Origin: Crocodylus rhombifer
Lineage: Eukaryota; Chordata; Crocodylia; Crocodylidae
Reading direction: 5' to 3'
DNA length: 64,000 bases
NCBI GenBank assembly: GCA_038503035.1
Contig: JAVSML010024335.1
Location: 893,265 to 957,264 of the forward strand
The stretch's first letter is position 1. The number at the start of each line of letters is the position of its first letter. A program made the position numbers and the translations under genes. Shown in pieces: positions 1 to 10,800 of this stretch. The notes under the pieces were generated by a model. It saw only the letters and a list, made by a program, of their open reading frames with translations, was not told the origin of the DNA and made no database searches.

Positions 1-199
1 ACACCTGGAAATGTTAAGTGACTGATGCTCCTCACCCCACCCACATACACATACAATGGAATATTTCAACTGAATAGACCAGAAGCAATCACAGTGTCAT
101 AGTTTAGTTTGAGAAATAGTCTTCTAGAGGAATTCCTTTTGTAGGACCCATGAACACGCTCTTGTATAGGCTTATTCTGAAGAGTAAGTAGGGCTATGA

Positions 200-1370
200 C
201 TGCAAGGAGGATTAAGAGATTTCAAGATGAAGGTCTTGAACTGAAGAAGAGCACTTTGTTCTCCAAAATTCTCTGACATTTCTCTGAAGCAACATATTGA
301 GCCCAAGAGTGGCCATCATGTCTCCCTGGTGGCTGGTGATCCTGTCCCACTCCAACTCCTTGGGGTACCCTCCCTTTTCTTACTTGTTTCCCATACCTTG
401 ATGGAATATTTAGTATTGCAGAAGGCTGCAAGAGTGATCCATAGTCCCTCTACTGTCTTGTGCTCCACACGCTTGACTGGCACCAGCCTTGCTTTCAGGA
501 ACTAAATCATCTTAGGGGCATTAATCATGGTCTCTGTCTTCCCCTGTAGCCACACCCATGCCTTACTAATTGTTAACACTTTGGAGCAGATCCCTGGCCC
601 CAGTGCAACACTTGCCCCCCTCAGGCCTCAAACTTGTTGGGGATTCTGTTTTCCTGGCTTCAGCCCCTTTTCTTCAATTGTGCCCCTCAGCCACTGCCTT
701 GGACCTCAGCTTCTGGGCTCCATCTCCATCTTGCCCTTCTCAAGCTGCTCAGGCCTCTGGTCCTTGTCTTTCCTTTCTTGGGCTGCTTGGGCCCCTGGGC
801 TCCCTGATGCAGACAAGGTGCTGTCTTGCATTCCAGCCCTATGGAGTCCCTGACCAAGGTCAGGCTGCTGTCATGCTGCTGCTCAGCCCCTTAAGGTCTC
901 CATTCTGGGTGGCTCTTAGTAGCCCCCGTGGTCTCTATACTACTCCCATGGCCACAACCTGGTCCTCTAGTCATAGACTTAAACATAACACAAATGTAAG
1001 CAAACTTCTTCCCAAACTAAACTTAACCCCCATTCACGGTCACTGACTAGCCACAAGCCATATTTCCCCTTTATCTGCTTTGTCTTGCTTCCTGAAGCCC
1101 CTCTCTCCCAGAAGCTCCTTCCCCAACAGCATGCAAGGCCAGACTGCCTCTTTTGCCTCAGACCATGGACATATATGCCTCTCAGACCCATCCCTTCTAG
1201 TTATGTGGGTCCCCAGCCACACAAAGGTTTCCCCTTTGTCTAACAGCCAGCATGTTCTCCTCTGCTGCAGCCCCACACTGCAAGCTTGGCCTGCTGCACT
1301 CTCTACTTAAAGTAACAGGAGTCTCTGGCTTCTTGTCACATACTCCCAAATATATAGTTGGTTCAATATG
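200..1370. other. Unclassified C/T-rich sequence
   Basis: The + strand is rich in C and T with many CTGGCTTC, CAGCCCC and GGCCTC fragments, unlike the AT-rich intron on either side. Two partly overlapping open frames exist (527-853 and 570-1046), but they are low-complexity Ser/Pro/Leu translations with no recognisable domain. It is probably an old repeat or GC-rich retroelement piece. I cannot name it. Confidence 0.35.
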
Positions 1371-1610
1371 AGCTATCACCAAAAAAATAAACGTACTTCT
1401 TGAATATTTCCTGGATTATCATGGCTACAAGACATTCTAGCCCAGCTATATCATAGAACAGAAAATAGTCATTTTCCTCAGCTGAATACTTTCAGACTTG
1501 GTCCAGAGGGTGAACACTCTCTCTCTCTTCCATCAAAATTTGTCTCTTATAGACCTCAGTCCTCTCTTATTCTTTTATGCCGAATTTAATCTATGAGACT
1601 AGAATATCAT

Positions 1611-1860
1611 CTCACTAGATGCATCTGCATGTGCTTTAATGCACAGCAGCCTATTTACTCAACATTAAAGTGTCATGTAAAAAAACCATGCTAATGCACA
1701 GTAAAATAGGCTATTGTGTATTGTCTTTTAAAACCCATGGACATTCATTACTGTGCTTTAAGGCAGCCTAATGCAGATTTGTTTAGTACCCTGCATTGGA
1801 AGTACTAGATTTCATGTGCATTAAGAAAAGTGCTTTCATGCACATGTAGACACACCCACC
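1611..1860. mobile_element. Short DNA transposon (MITE) with CTAGATG-type ends
   Basis: The left end reads CTCACTAGATGCATCTGCA and the right end, in reverse complement, starts GGGTGTGTCTACATGTGCAT, so the termini are imperfect inverted repeats. Internal TGCTTTAATGCACAG and CTGTGCTTTAAGGCAGCCTAATGCA segments also fold against each other. The start resembles the MITE at 36070-36284. The superfamily is not certain, but hAT is likely. Confidence 0.5.
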
Positions 1861-2715
1861 GTGTCTAGTGTTTTGCAATGCTTATTGCTGTCTCCAGTAG
1901 TTTCTACTTTTGGACTCTATTCAGACTTATTTCATTAACCAAAACCCTAAATTTCTGTCAGTATGTGCCTTTATGTCCTCTTGTTCTTTAATTACAAGAC
2001 ACATTTCTGTTCCTCCTAACCTTTCCCTCAGCTTTCTTTTTCATCTAAAGGCTGAGGGATTCTGGATGTTACTTTTCTTTTTCTACATCTGGCACCAATA
2101 ATACACTTCCAGAAAGTTAAAGAAGGCTAAAAATATACACAATCACATTTGTCATCTCCTTTCCCAGGACATAAATAACTGTTCTGTTAAAGTCAGTTTC
2201 CTCTGTTCAATTTCCTCACCAATCACACATTACACTGCTTTGTGACACCTACTTTTGGCAGCATTTGCTTGTACTGTTACATGTTGGTGATTGTGAACGA
2301 GATTAATTTGCACATTGCGGAAAGTTTGCACCTGGCTTCGACAAGACAAAATGCTCAAGAAACCATGATTAGTTTGGAATGTACAAACAAAGGAGGCATC
2401 ATCCTTAGGCAGAATGATGGCAGAATGAGAATGAATAATGGTATTTATTTGTCTTTCCATCACAGTCTGCAATGGCACTTTCTAGGATGGAAATTGGAAA
2501 AAAAAAATGAATTGCATTTTTTTTCTGTATTTGAAAACACTCCTAAATAATAATAAAAATATCAGCATTATGATTAAAATTGTTTATATTGTTAATAGTC
2601 ATGGAAAGGAATGTTGAAATGCTAAATCCAGATACCTTAATGTCTGCTAAATGGTACCTTTCCCTATTGCATTATATAAACACAAAATTATAACCAACAC
2701 AGTTTCACACACAGG
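1861..2715. other. Intron sequence without recognised features
   Basis: AT-rich DNA. Nothing stands out apart from short A runs and a T run near 2517. No repeat or gene signature was recognised. Confidence 0.6.
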
Positions 2716-2950
2716 AAGAATAGAGTCTGAAGTGGTTAAGTGATTTTCCTGGAAATCATTAATTAGTCATGGAAGTGAAATAATTTTGATACTGATGAAT
2801 GATCTGATTTTGAGTAACAAATGGTCTCACTTTATAATAGCTTGTTTTCCATCTGTAAATTGGAATTAAAAATGTTTCCCTGATTCTGTCAGTTCTGTGA
2901 GGCTCAGTGAAACACCCAGATTCTCTTCCTATCAACATCCGTGGAGTTGA
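2716..2950 (+). repeat. Possible MIR-like SINE remnant
   Basis: The segment TTTTCCATCTGTAAATTGGAA followed by GGCTCAGTGA-type sequence resembles the conserved MIR core (tail of TTTCCTCATCTGTAAAATGG). The upstream GGTTAAGTGATTTTCC is also MIR-like but would be in the other orientation, so there may be two fragments. Divergence is high. Confidence 0.35.
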
Positions 2951-3074
2951 GTTTACCTGTATCATGTAAGTAAAAAGTGTAAATTGGGCCCTTCAGTGGG
3001 AGATGTAAGACTAGAATTCAGAAGTTAAACCATTTCCCTTATTCTGTGTCAAATGTCTCTAGAAAAATGGGATA

Positions 3075-3245
3075 TATGTTATAACCATGTTGGTCTGAAA
3101 CGGAGATAAACAAAGCTCTTGAGTCAGAGGCAGTATCTTTTATGAAACCAACTAAATAGTAGCAAAAAATTTGCTTTTTTTGCAACTTTTCAGGTACACA
3201 CACCTTTCTTCAGGTTGAGGAGAATTCAAAGATTGTAAAAGTTCT
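3075..3245 (-). mobile_element. Diverged Penelope-like element fragment
   Basis: On the + strand it has ATAACCATGTTGGTCTGAAA, then CTTTTATGAAACCAACTAAATAGT and GCAACTTTTCAGGTACACAC. The order matches the better copies at 25840-26150 and 28685-28932 (TTGGTCTAA, TTTTATTAGACCAACT, GCAAGCTTTTGGGT). On the minus strand it keeps CTGAAGA, a hairpin AGGT...ACCT and GAAA, the skeleton of a hammerhead motif. It is the oldest of the copies here. Confidence 0.5.
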
Positions 3246-3649
3246 CCTAGGTAGAAAAGAAACTTCATTTTGCACAGGGCAGGTAGAGGGTGGAAATTTA
3301 TTCCCTTGGGTACTTCAGAATCCTTTGGTGAGAAGGTTGCTTTACAGATTAAGCAGGCTTCTTCCCTGGAGGTGTCCTATGTCAGACAGGGAGGTGAATC
3401 CCTCCTTCCCCAGCACTTCATGAATATTTAAACAAAACTTAGTTTCAATGTGAAGTCTGGGCTTGTCTCAATGTACAATGTCACTTTATCCTGGCAGGAA
3501 TGGATGACAGTACAACTCAGACCTCTTGCTCCACTGATCTCAGGCACTCACTTTGTTTTTTATGTTAGTCAGGCTTGAAAAACTTAATTCACAGGTAAAA
3601 CACAGGTATGTTGTTGAAAATAGAAACAAAACTGAGATCACATGTTCTG

Positions 3650-5260
3650 TAGGGCAATGCGAAATTTCACTGGCAGTTTTCTTTCGACGCTGTTTCGACT
3701 TGTTTCAAGCTTGAAATAGCAAAATTGAAATGAAACAGAAAGCTTTGGAACAGCCTTGAAACAAAATGAGGCAAGACAAAACATTCTGAAATTTGTGAAA
3801 AATTTTGCGTTTCAAAGCTCAAGCTGAGCTTGCTTGCAGGGAAACAGAAACTGAAGTAAAGAGAAGAAGGGGAAAGAGGGGGGAAGGACTGCTCTCATTA
3901 TTGACTGTGTCGCTGGCCAGTGACTGTCATCCTTTCCTGAGGTCTCTTCCAAGTGCTCTGTGGGAGGGATGGAAAAACTGCATAAAAGGAAGCATTGTTT
4001 GAACTGCCCTGCTTTCTGCCTTTGTGTCAGGTGAGTGAGGGCACACCTTAACACACACACAAGTGTCACCCACCCATGTGATGAGCTTTGTCTGTCAGCA
4101 GCTAGAGGTGCAGGGCCCCAGAACCCAGACTCCCCTTGCACCCATCTCCTTGGCAGCTGGCAGGCTTCATGGCCTTAGCATGGGCTAGCAGGCCTGCAGT
4201 TTTCACCTTGCGGCACCTTAACACACAGTGCTACCCATGTCACAAGTTTTGCTTGTCTGCAGCTTGAGGTCCATTTACCCCAAGTCCCTGCATCTATCTC
4301 CTTGAAACTTGGCAGGCTTTGGTGCCTCATCAGGGGCTAACAAGCCTGCAGTTTTGACCCCGGTGTACCTTGACACATACAAGTGACATGCGTTTTTTGC
4401 TTTGAACACTCTGAGGTGCAGTTTCCCTGAAACTGCTACACCTATTTCCTTGAAATTTTGTAGGCTTCATGCTCTCATGAGCAGCTACCATCTCTGCATG
4501 TTTTATCCAAATCAGCCAAAAACCAACAAAGTTTAATATATTTCATTGATTCTCCATTGTACCCTATGGCCAAATCTCCAAAATGCCAAATCTTTTCCAA
4601 ATTGATTTGGATCTCCAAATCAAATCTGAATCCGAATCAGCTGAATCCAAATTGAATAGTTGCCTATCCACACAGGCCTACTGCTAAGTCCTAGTGCTTT
4701 CTGATCATTCCTTGCTGTCCAGTTCTGATGTTTAATTCTGTCGCTGTTCCTTGGCAGGCTTCATGCCCTCAGAAGGGGCTACCATTTATGCAATTTTCAT
4801 CCAGATCAGGCCAGAAATGACAAAGTTGTAAGTTATTTTGTGCTTCCCCATTATAGCCTATGGGCAAAATGTTGAAACAGCAAAACTGTTTCAACAAAAC
4901 AAAACAGAACAGCAGCTTCAAACTGAAACAAAATTCAAAACTAATGCTGTTCTATCAAAACTTAGAAACTGTGGCAGGGAGGGTTCTCCCCTCACAGCCA
5001 ATTGCCGACCGGGGGAGGGTGTCCTCCATGGCCAGACACTGAGCCTGGAAGTGCCAGCAGCATACCTGCCATTGGCACTTCTTGGGGGGACACCAGCGCT
5101 CCACCTACCCCTCCCTGCCCATCGCCTAAGCCGAGAGCACTTGCTCTTGGCGGAGGGCACTAGGCTCTTAGGGGGTGCACATGCACCCCTGTGCACCCCC
5201 TACGCATTGCCAATGACTGAAGATGAACTCCAAGAATCATGGATCCAGTCAAAATCTTCA
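3650..5260. repeat. Composite DNA-transposon-like repeat with internal ~150-bp units
   Basis: The left part (3650-3830) and right part (4860-4970) are rich in GAAACAAAA and TTTCAA-type motifs in opposing orientation, like the arms of a MITE. Between them a unit beginning CTTGRMA...GGCAGGCTTCATG occurs at 4149, 4301, 4449 and 4750, with spacings of 152, 148 and 301. A segment at 4540-4680 with CAAATCTCCAAAT and CACACAGGCCTA resembles the right end of the hAT MITE family found at 48841, so nested insertion is likely. GC-rich sequence at 5040-5210 has GGGGGTGCACATGCACCC. Exact ends could not be fixed. Confidence 0.4.
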
Positions 5261-5275
5261 ATATGAACTTAAGGG

Positions 5276-6690
5276 AAATGAAAACTTAGTATCTCTTCAA
5301 GACTTTTCAAATGCTGAGAAATGACATTGGCCAAACCACTGCTATTTGGATCTGCTGAATTTGCCAAGGGAAACATTTCTAATTTGCCTTCCTTTTTCAT
5401 GCCAGAGAGCTAGCTTAGCCAGTTTATCAGTGCTGGAAAGGTTTTCATTTCTTCCTTGCATTTTCCTGTTTGATCATTGAGGCATCAGAATCTTTCTCCC
5501 AGGTAGTCAAGCTTTGCATATCATGCTAAATCAGTAATCAGGTCCCCATATGCAGATTGCTCCAAAATTAAGATCTGTACTTCCTCTCTCAGCTCATACA
5601 AACATAACAGAAGTTTTCCATGGAAAAGCCAATGTACTTCTGTATGCAAAAGCAAACTCTGATGTTCTGCTCCAATATCCTCACATAACAATGAGAAAAG
5701 ACAAGTTTTCAAGAGCTGTGCTTTTATTAAGTTCGCTTTTGTTATTGCTTTATCCAATACTGAGAAGAGCTCTCCTGGCAATGTTTCGGCCACAAGTGCT
5801 TCACGGTGTAGGAAACAGTAGGTCACCAGCACATCAGGGTTTTCTTGCTTAACCTTGTTTAAAAACCCTTTCACTTTCTCTGTCATAGAGGACGCCCCAT
5901 TAGTGCAGACACTCAGGCAGTTTTTCTGTTCCAGTTCTCCCTCCTCAAGATAGGTCACTGTCACCCTGAATATTTCCTCTCCAGTTGCGTTACCAGGTAG
6001 CTGTTTGCAAAATACCAAATATACTTTTATACCATCTCTGTCAATGTACCTGACGTTAACCAAGAGCTGAGCATGGCCACTGATGTCTATTGACTCATCA
6101 AGCTGTGAAGCAAATTTTCCGCTTGATTTTATTTTTTCTCGAACAACAGTTTCAATGTCAGCAGACATCATCAATGCAGCGACTTATCATGTTGTCTTAA
6201 AGGGGATTCCTTGAGATTTTATTGACTGCATCTGAACCTAACATTATGCTCTCAATCTCTTTACATGCTGGTAAAATTAAAGACTCTGTGATTGTAGGTG
6301 GCTTTTTTGTCTTCACAACAAGCTCAGTGACCAAATAATAAAATGCCTCCAGCGGTTTATTAGACAATGTTACACTGTCTTTCATCATTCACACTTGTTT
6401 TTCATTTTGAGCCTTAAAATGCTTGAAAAAATCTTTATCCTTGTTGGCAAGAGGGGGGTTGAAGGTTGTTGTTTTGACTTGGCATCATGGCATGGTTTGA
6501 AAGTTTCTTCCCACACACCAGACATAGTGGAAGAAGGCAAGTTGATTCACCAGTAAATGAAAATCCATAATGCAAATAACTTTCACAGTAGTGTCAGTTC
6601 ACCCTTTTGATTTTTTTGTGCTCATGTTCAGCTTCGCCAGTGCAAGTAAATGTGTAGGCATCAGAATCTTGTCTTTTCAAATATTTATCC
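5276..6690 (-). pseudogene. Broken hAT transposase of the ZBED5/SCAND3-like (Charlie) group
   Basis: Reading on the minus strand from about 6690, successive frames give a start like MDKYLKRQ, a BED-finger-like stretch with LPLCLVCGKKLSNHAM, then AFYYLVTELVVKTKKPPTI, LILPACKEIESIMLG, FASQLDESIDISGHAQLL, TGEEIFRV, VCTNGASSMT, TYCFLHREALVAETLP, LLCEDIGAEHQSLLLHTEV and a C-terminal KLEMFPLA...ISQHLKSLEE. These are in the order and wording of hAT transposases related to vertebrate ZBED5, SCAND3 and ZMYM6-like proteins. The DE(S/T)xD catalytic context and the TxCxLHRE region are visible. At least one frameshift (near 6180-6200) and several stops in the BED and C-terminal parts show it is dead. The longest intact stretch is 5521-6174 (217 residues). 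It was once the enzyme that cut and pasted a hAT element; here it is a fossil in a GABRG2 intron. Confidence 0.8.
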
Positions 6691-7012
6691 ATTTTATCTT
6701 TCCTACTCAAAATTCACCACTGTAACTGCACACTCCATGAATACTCTGCTCAACAGATTTTTTTTTACCACACGCAAAGTCATTAGAGTGTAGTGTGATG
6801 TACTGTCTCAAGTCTGTACACAGGAACAGCAATACAACACAAAACATTTTCGTTCCCTCCACAAAACTAATTTATATAAACAGAGCATTTCATTTATTCA
6901 TTTATTCATTTTTCTAATGTATGCCTTCTTTTTCCAAAATTCCTCAGCACACCTGCTTATTTCTGATGGCATACCATTGGGCTGCAGCACACCAGTTGAG
7001 AAACTTGGTGTT
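5276..7012 (-). mobile_element. hAT-Charlie-like DNA transposon carrying the transposase relic
   Basis: The sequence to the right of the transposase start ends near CCAGTTGAGAAACTTGGTG at 6993-7011, which resembles the reverse complement of a Charlie terminal repeat (CAGTGGTTCTCAAC). The left terminus was not found; the left part may be interrupted by other repeats. Confidence 0.45.
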
Positions 7013-7269
7013 AGATGCTGCATTCACATGGGGGTTATCTAAGATGTTCATCTTGTACAGTACTGTCTTGAAGCATCTGTGTCCATATATCAGTCTCCTC
7101 AGCTTCATGCCTCTCTGTCAAGGTTCTGCACTTTGGGGAACTTGCTTGTGTTTGGTATAAAATTATATAGGAATAGATTTCAGACCATATTACTTTGAAT
7201 GATCATTTCGTTTCCCTTCACCCCACCCTTTATCTGAAATTAGTGCAACACACAAGGCCACAGTACCCA

Positions 7270-7800
7270 GCCTGTTAGGTTCTCCACAGGCCCAGAAATG
7301 TGGCAGCAGGGTAGCAGTTGGTTCTTGTGTCACTTGGTCTAATGCCTTGGAGTGCAGAGAATACATTTGTGTTTGTGTAGGTTGTGCAGTCTGTTATGAG
7401 TCTCTGTGCACTGTTAAGTACTGTGTTGAGAATTTTTGTGTCATAATGTCTGGACCATACAGGAGCATAGTAATCTGCTGGGGTGTATACCATTGCAAGT
7501 GCAATGGTTCTGAGCACTTTGAAGTTGGCATACCATGTTGTGCTGGCTAAACCTCTTAAGGCAGATACTTGTACAGAGACTTTACTACTGACTTCCTGAA
7601 TGTGATGGTTATAGGTGAGGGAACTGTCTAATGTGACTTCTTGGGGTATGCTTATGGAGAAGGATGTAATTGGCTACTCTGATATTCAGCATGCTTTTGG
7701 CTTGACAATTGTCCAGGTGGAAGATGGATGATAATGATTTATTGATGTTCATTGGCCTCTTGCCTCTCACAGAACTGCTCTTGCAACCCCCACAACCTTG
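7270..7800 (-). pseudogene. Non-LTR retrotransposon RT C-terminal relic, jockey/CR1-superfamily-like
   Basis: On the minus strand the frame reads EEVTLDSSLTYNHHIQEV, VSALRGLASTTWYANFKVLR, TIALAMVYTPADYYAPVWSR, then ILNTVLNSAQRLITDCTTY and ALQGIRPSDTR. The pattern LGVTLDxxLTYxxHI, ALxxxYSxAEYxxPVWSR and xxITGC matches the region after the RT palm domain in jockey-like and related LINEs. The longest intact stretch is 7275-7517. The upstream palm region and the 3' tail are not seen. I cannot place the clade more exactly. It differs clearly from the CR1 at 54975-59636. Confidence 0.65.
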
Positions 7801-9568
7801 GCCTGGAATGAAGGCATGGCACCAGGCTCAGTCCCCTCTGCTGTTGTTGGAGGCTTATCAGTTTGTGTTACATTGAGTGGGACCATAAATCTGGGTAATT
7901 AACAACTGACTGCTCCATACCTCAAGGTTGCGTTGCTTTCCTGAGAAAGGCCAGCCTGTGTACCTGGATCCACCTGACAAAAACCCTAACCCAAACAGAC
8001 TCTGATATATGCTGAAATATTCACCTTTTGGCAGAACAGCTACTAATGAGCACTGTGGCAGGTAAGATACAGTGGGAATCAGGAATTCTCCCAAGCAACC
8101 CTCCCCTTCCCTCACTCCCTTCCTCCCTCTCCTTCCAAGGAACTGGAGACGGTTTATCCCTCTGGTTCCTGAAGTTTGGGTCCCCACCCCTCCCACAGCA
8201 GCAAGATGGAACTCAGGAGTCTGGGTTTCCCTAGCAGGGAGGCAAATGTGGGGGTTTTGTGCCATGGTCAGTGCTGACTTGTAAGGAGTTGCATGGTTTC
8301 CAGCCTTGGTTGGGGGAAAGGGTCCAGACAGGGGACTCATCAGAGCTCCCTTGGTGTCTCCTTGTCTGGAGGCTCTGTATTTTTGTGCAAGAGGCCTGGT
8401 TGTAGAACCTGAGATGATGGATCTAGGCTGGTCACCTGGATATCTGCAGAGTACTGGAGACATGTGCATAGACAATGCTGGCAACATGAGGACTAAGGGG
8501 ACCTTCAATGTTGGGGGTTAAAACTGCTAGCACCAACAGTGCTGCAGCACATAGATGAGACCCAGGATCAGGAATGCACTGCAAAGGTTAAAGAACAAAG
8601 TCTACAGATGGCCAGCTGCTCTCTGAGGGAGGGCACTTGTGCCGCTACAGAACTGAGTCACAGCAGTAGGATGAGGAATTAATGTGCAGGGTCAAAGAGC
8701 ACATGGGATCCTGCTACAACACCCCTGAGTGGTGTCAGTGCCACCTCCCATAGGTGTATCATTGTGCTACTGGGCCAGAGCTGTAGAGCAGCCTTCTGCC
8801 CACCTCACCCCACCATGGAGAGCCTCAGTCCATGGACTCCTTCCTGGGATGACATGCCCAAGAGATGCCCACTGAGGGGGGTACCCTGGATAGTTGCAGA
8901 GGGAGAATACTCCACACCACTCACATTGATTGCCCAGGAACAGGAAACACAATGCATGAAAGTCATTGGCCCAGAATCCAAGGAACAAGGAAGGCATCTG
9001 GTAGGGCCCACTCCAAGAAGCAGCATTGGGGAAGGGGAAGGAGACGAAACTATTGAAACCTGATTCCAGCACTGGTATTGACTCCATTCACCTTCCAACT
9101 TGTTACCCCATAGCACAGGGCTCCACAAAGAGGTTCCAGGCTAGCTCCAGAAGGAGGCAGGAGTACTCAAAATAGAGGGGGTAGGGGCACCAACCTACAG
9201 GACAAGACCACTGTGGGCCTGGTCACACTGTTGGGAGAGTGGTTCAGCCTCTGATAAGATAGGTAGTTCCCTGGGCTCTGGTCAAATCAAGTTCCAGAGT
9301 GAGCATCATTCCAGAGTTTTTCTTTATTATGCACATGAAAAAGTTTGGCAGCTACAACATTTAATTAGACTGAGGGGTGGCAGTTTTGTGTGTGGCATAC
9401 CCCTTGTCATCCCAACGTATTATGTTTTGTTAAGTTGAGCCCTCCCATGGCTCCCCACTCTCCTCCCCCCCCGCCCCCAACATCATAAACACCTGATACA
9501 GCCAGAGCTTTCCCCAGTCTCTCAATCTTAACTGAGAAGAAGGTTCCAAGTCCCAGAGTTGGCAATGT
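7801..9568. other. Unclassified, moderately GC-rich sequence
   Basis: No domain was recognised on either strand. Open frames at 7858-8508 (minus) and 8764-9063 (plus) have no family resemblance and look fortuitous. A short motif near 9317-9357 (TTTCTTTATTATGCACATG...GTTTGGCAGCTAC) recurs in diverged form at 10118-10160, either side of the CR1 at 9569. The CR1 may therefore have inserted into a larger repeat covering about 8000-10800. Confidence 0.3.
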
Positions 9569-10105
9569 TCATAGAATCATAGAAAGTGAGGGTTGGAAAA
9601 GAACTCAGAAGGTCATCTAGTCCAACCTCCTGCTCAAAGCAGGACCATCCCCAACAAGATCATCCCAGCCAAAGCTTTGTCTTGCCAGGTTTTGAAAACC
9701 TCCAAGGATGGAGCTTACACCACTTCTCTGGGTAACCTGTGACAGTGTTCTGCTACCCTCCTAGTGAGAAAAGTCTTCCTAATATCTAACCTAAACTTCC
9801 CTTGCTACAACTTGAGACCATTGCTCCTTGTTCTGTCATCTGCCATCACTGAGAACAGTCTAACTCCATCCTCTTTTGAACCACCCTTCAGGTAGTTGAA
9901 GACTGCTATTAAGTACCCTCTCTTCTCTAGACTAAATAAGCCCAGTTCCTTCAGTCTTTCCTCATAAGTCATGTCCACCAGCCCTTTATCATTTTCATCA
10001 CCCTACACTGAACTCTCTCCAATTTGTCCACATTCTTTCTGTAGTGGGGGCCCAAAACTGAACACAGTACTCTAGATGTGGCATCACCAGTGCTGAATAG
10101 AAGTG
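9569..10105 (-). mobile_element. CR1 LINE 3' fragment
   Basis: The + strand starts TCATAGAATCATAGAAAGTGAGGG and continues with GGTCATCTAGTCCAACCTCC, CTTCCTAATATCTAACC, TGAAGACTGCTATTAAGT and CTCATAAGTCATGTCC. This is the antisense of a CR1 3' end with the C-terminal part of the reverse transcriptase. It has many substitutions and is truncated at the 5' side. Confidence 0.9.
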
Positions 10106-10800
10106 AACATTGCACAGTTTTTTTAATAAACACACTTAAGGTTTGGCAGATTCAACATGTGTTTAAAACAAGGTACATCTCTTCCTTGCACTACTTTCCC
10201 CCACATCCTGTGTGCCCCTGGAGAGGGTTAGCGGGGCAGAAGGATAGGGTGATGGTATGGGCGGTGGGCAGTGGTGCCCATGATGCAGGGCCAGAAGAGC
10301 CTGAGGTAGGATACCTATGGCCTGGTGCCATGGTGAGGGCACTTGAAGCCCTGCAGCTTATTCATCTGGGGAGGGCACCCGGTCCACATGGGTGAGAAGC
10401 TACTCAGCAGGGCTTTGTGGATCTAGGCAGCTTGCTGCATTGTGGAGTTGGGCCCACCAATTTCATTGGGTGGGAATACAGACATCTGGGAGACATGCGT
10501 ACCCAGAACCCAGGTGACCAGGACACACTTGTATACTTGGCAGGGGCAGGGTGTGATGGGTTGGCATGCACGGGATGGCAGGCTGACGGCTTGTGGCCAT
10601 GATGAACTGCTGCTGCATCAGGTCCAGATGGGCAGTCATGATGTCCCTGTCAGGTAATCAGGAATGGCTTGGCTGTTTGGCTCCACTTGGGAGTCTTCAG
10701 CAGTCCAGGGAGCCCATGGGACACGCTGGGAGGAGTGTGAGAGCCCCCCACCCCCAACCTGCTGTGCTAGGGCCGTGCATAGAGGCTCACAGCCCCTAAG
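10106..10800. other. Unclassified GC-rich sequence flanking CR1
   Basis: Rich in CAGG, TGGTG and GCCC with short open frames on the + strand (10078-10395, 10417-10602) that have no recognisable domain. It is likely part of the same repeat as 8000-9568, split by the CR1. Confidence 0.3.

Noticed and set aside
570..1046. 158-codon frame that could be a small gene
   Set aside because: Ser/Pro/Leu-rich translation of a C/T-rich stretch, with a second overlapping frame equally long; no homology pattern.
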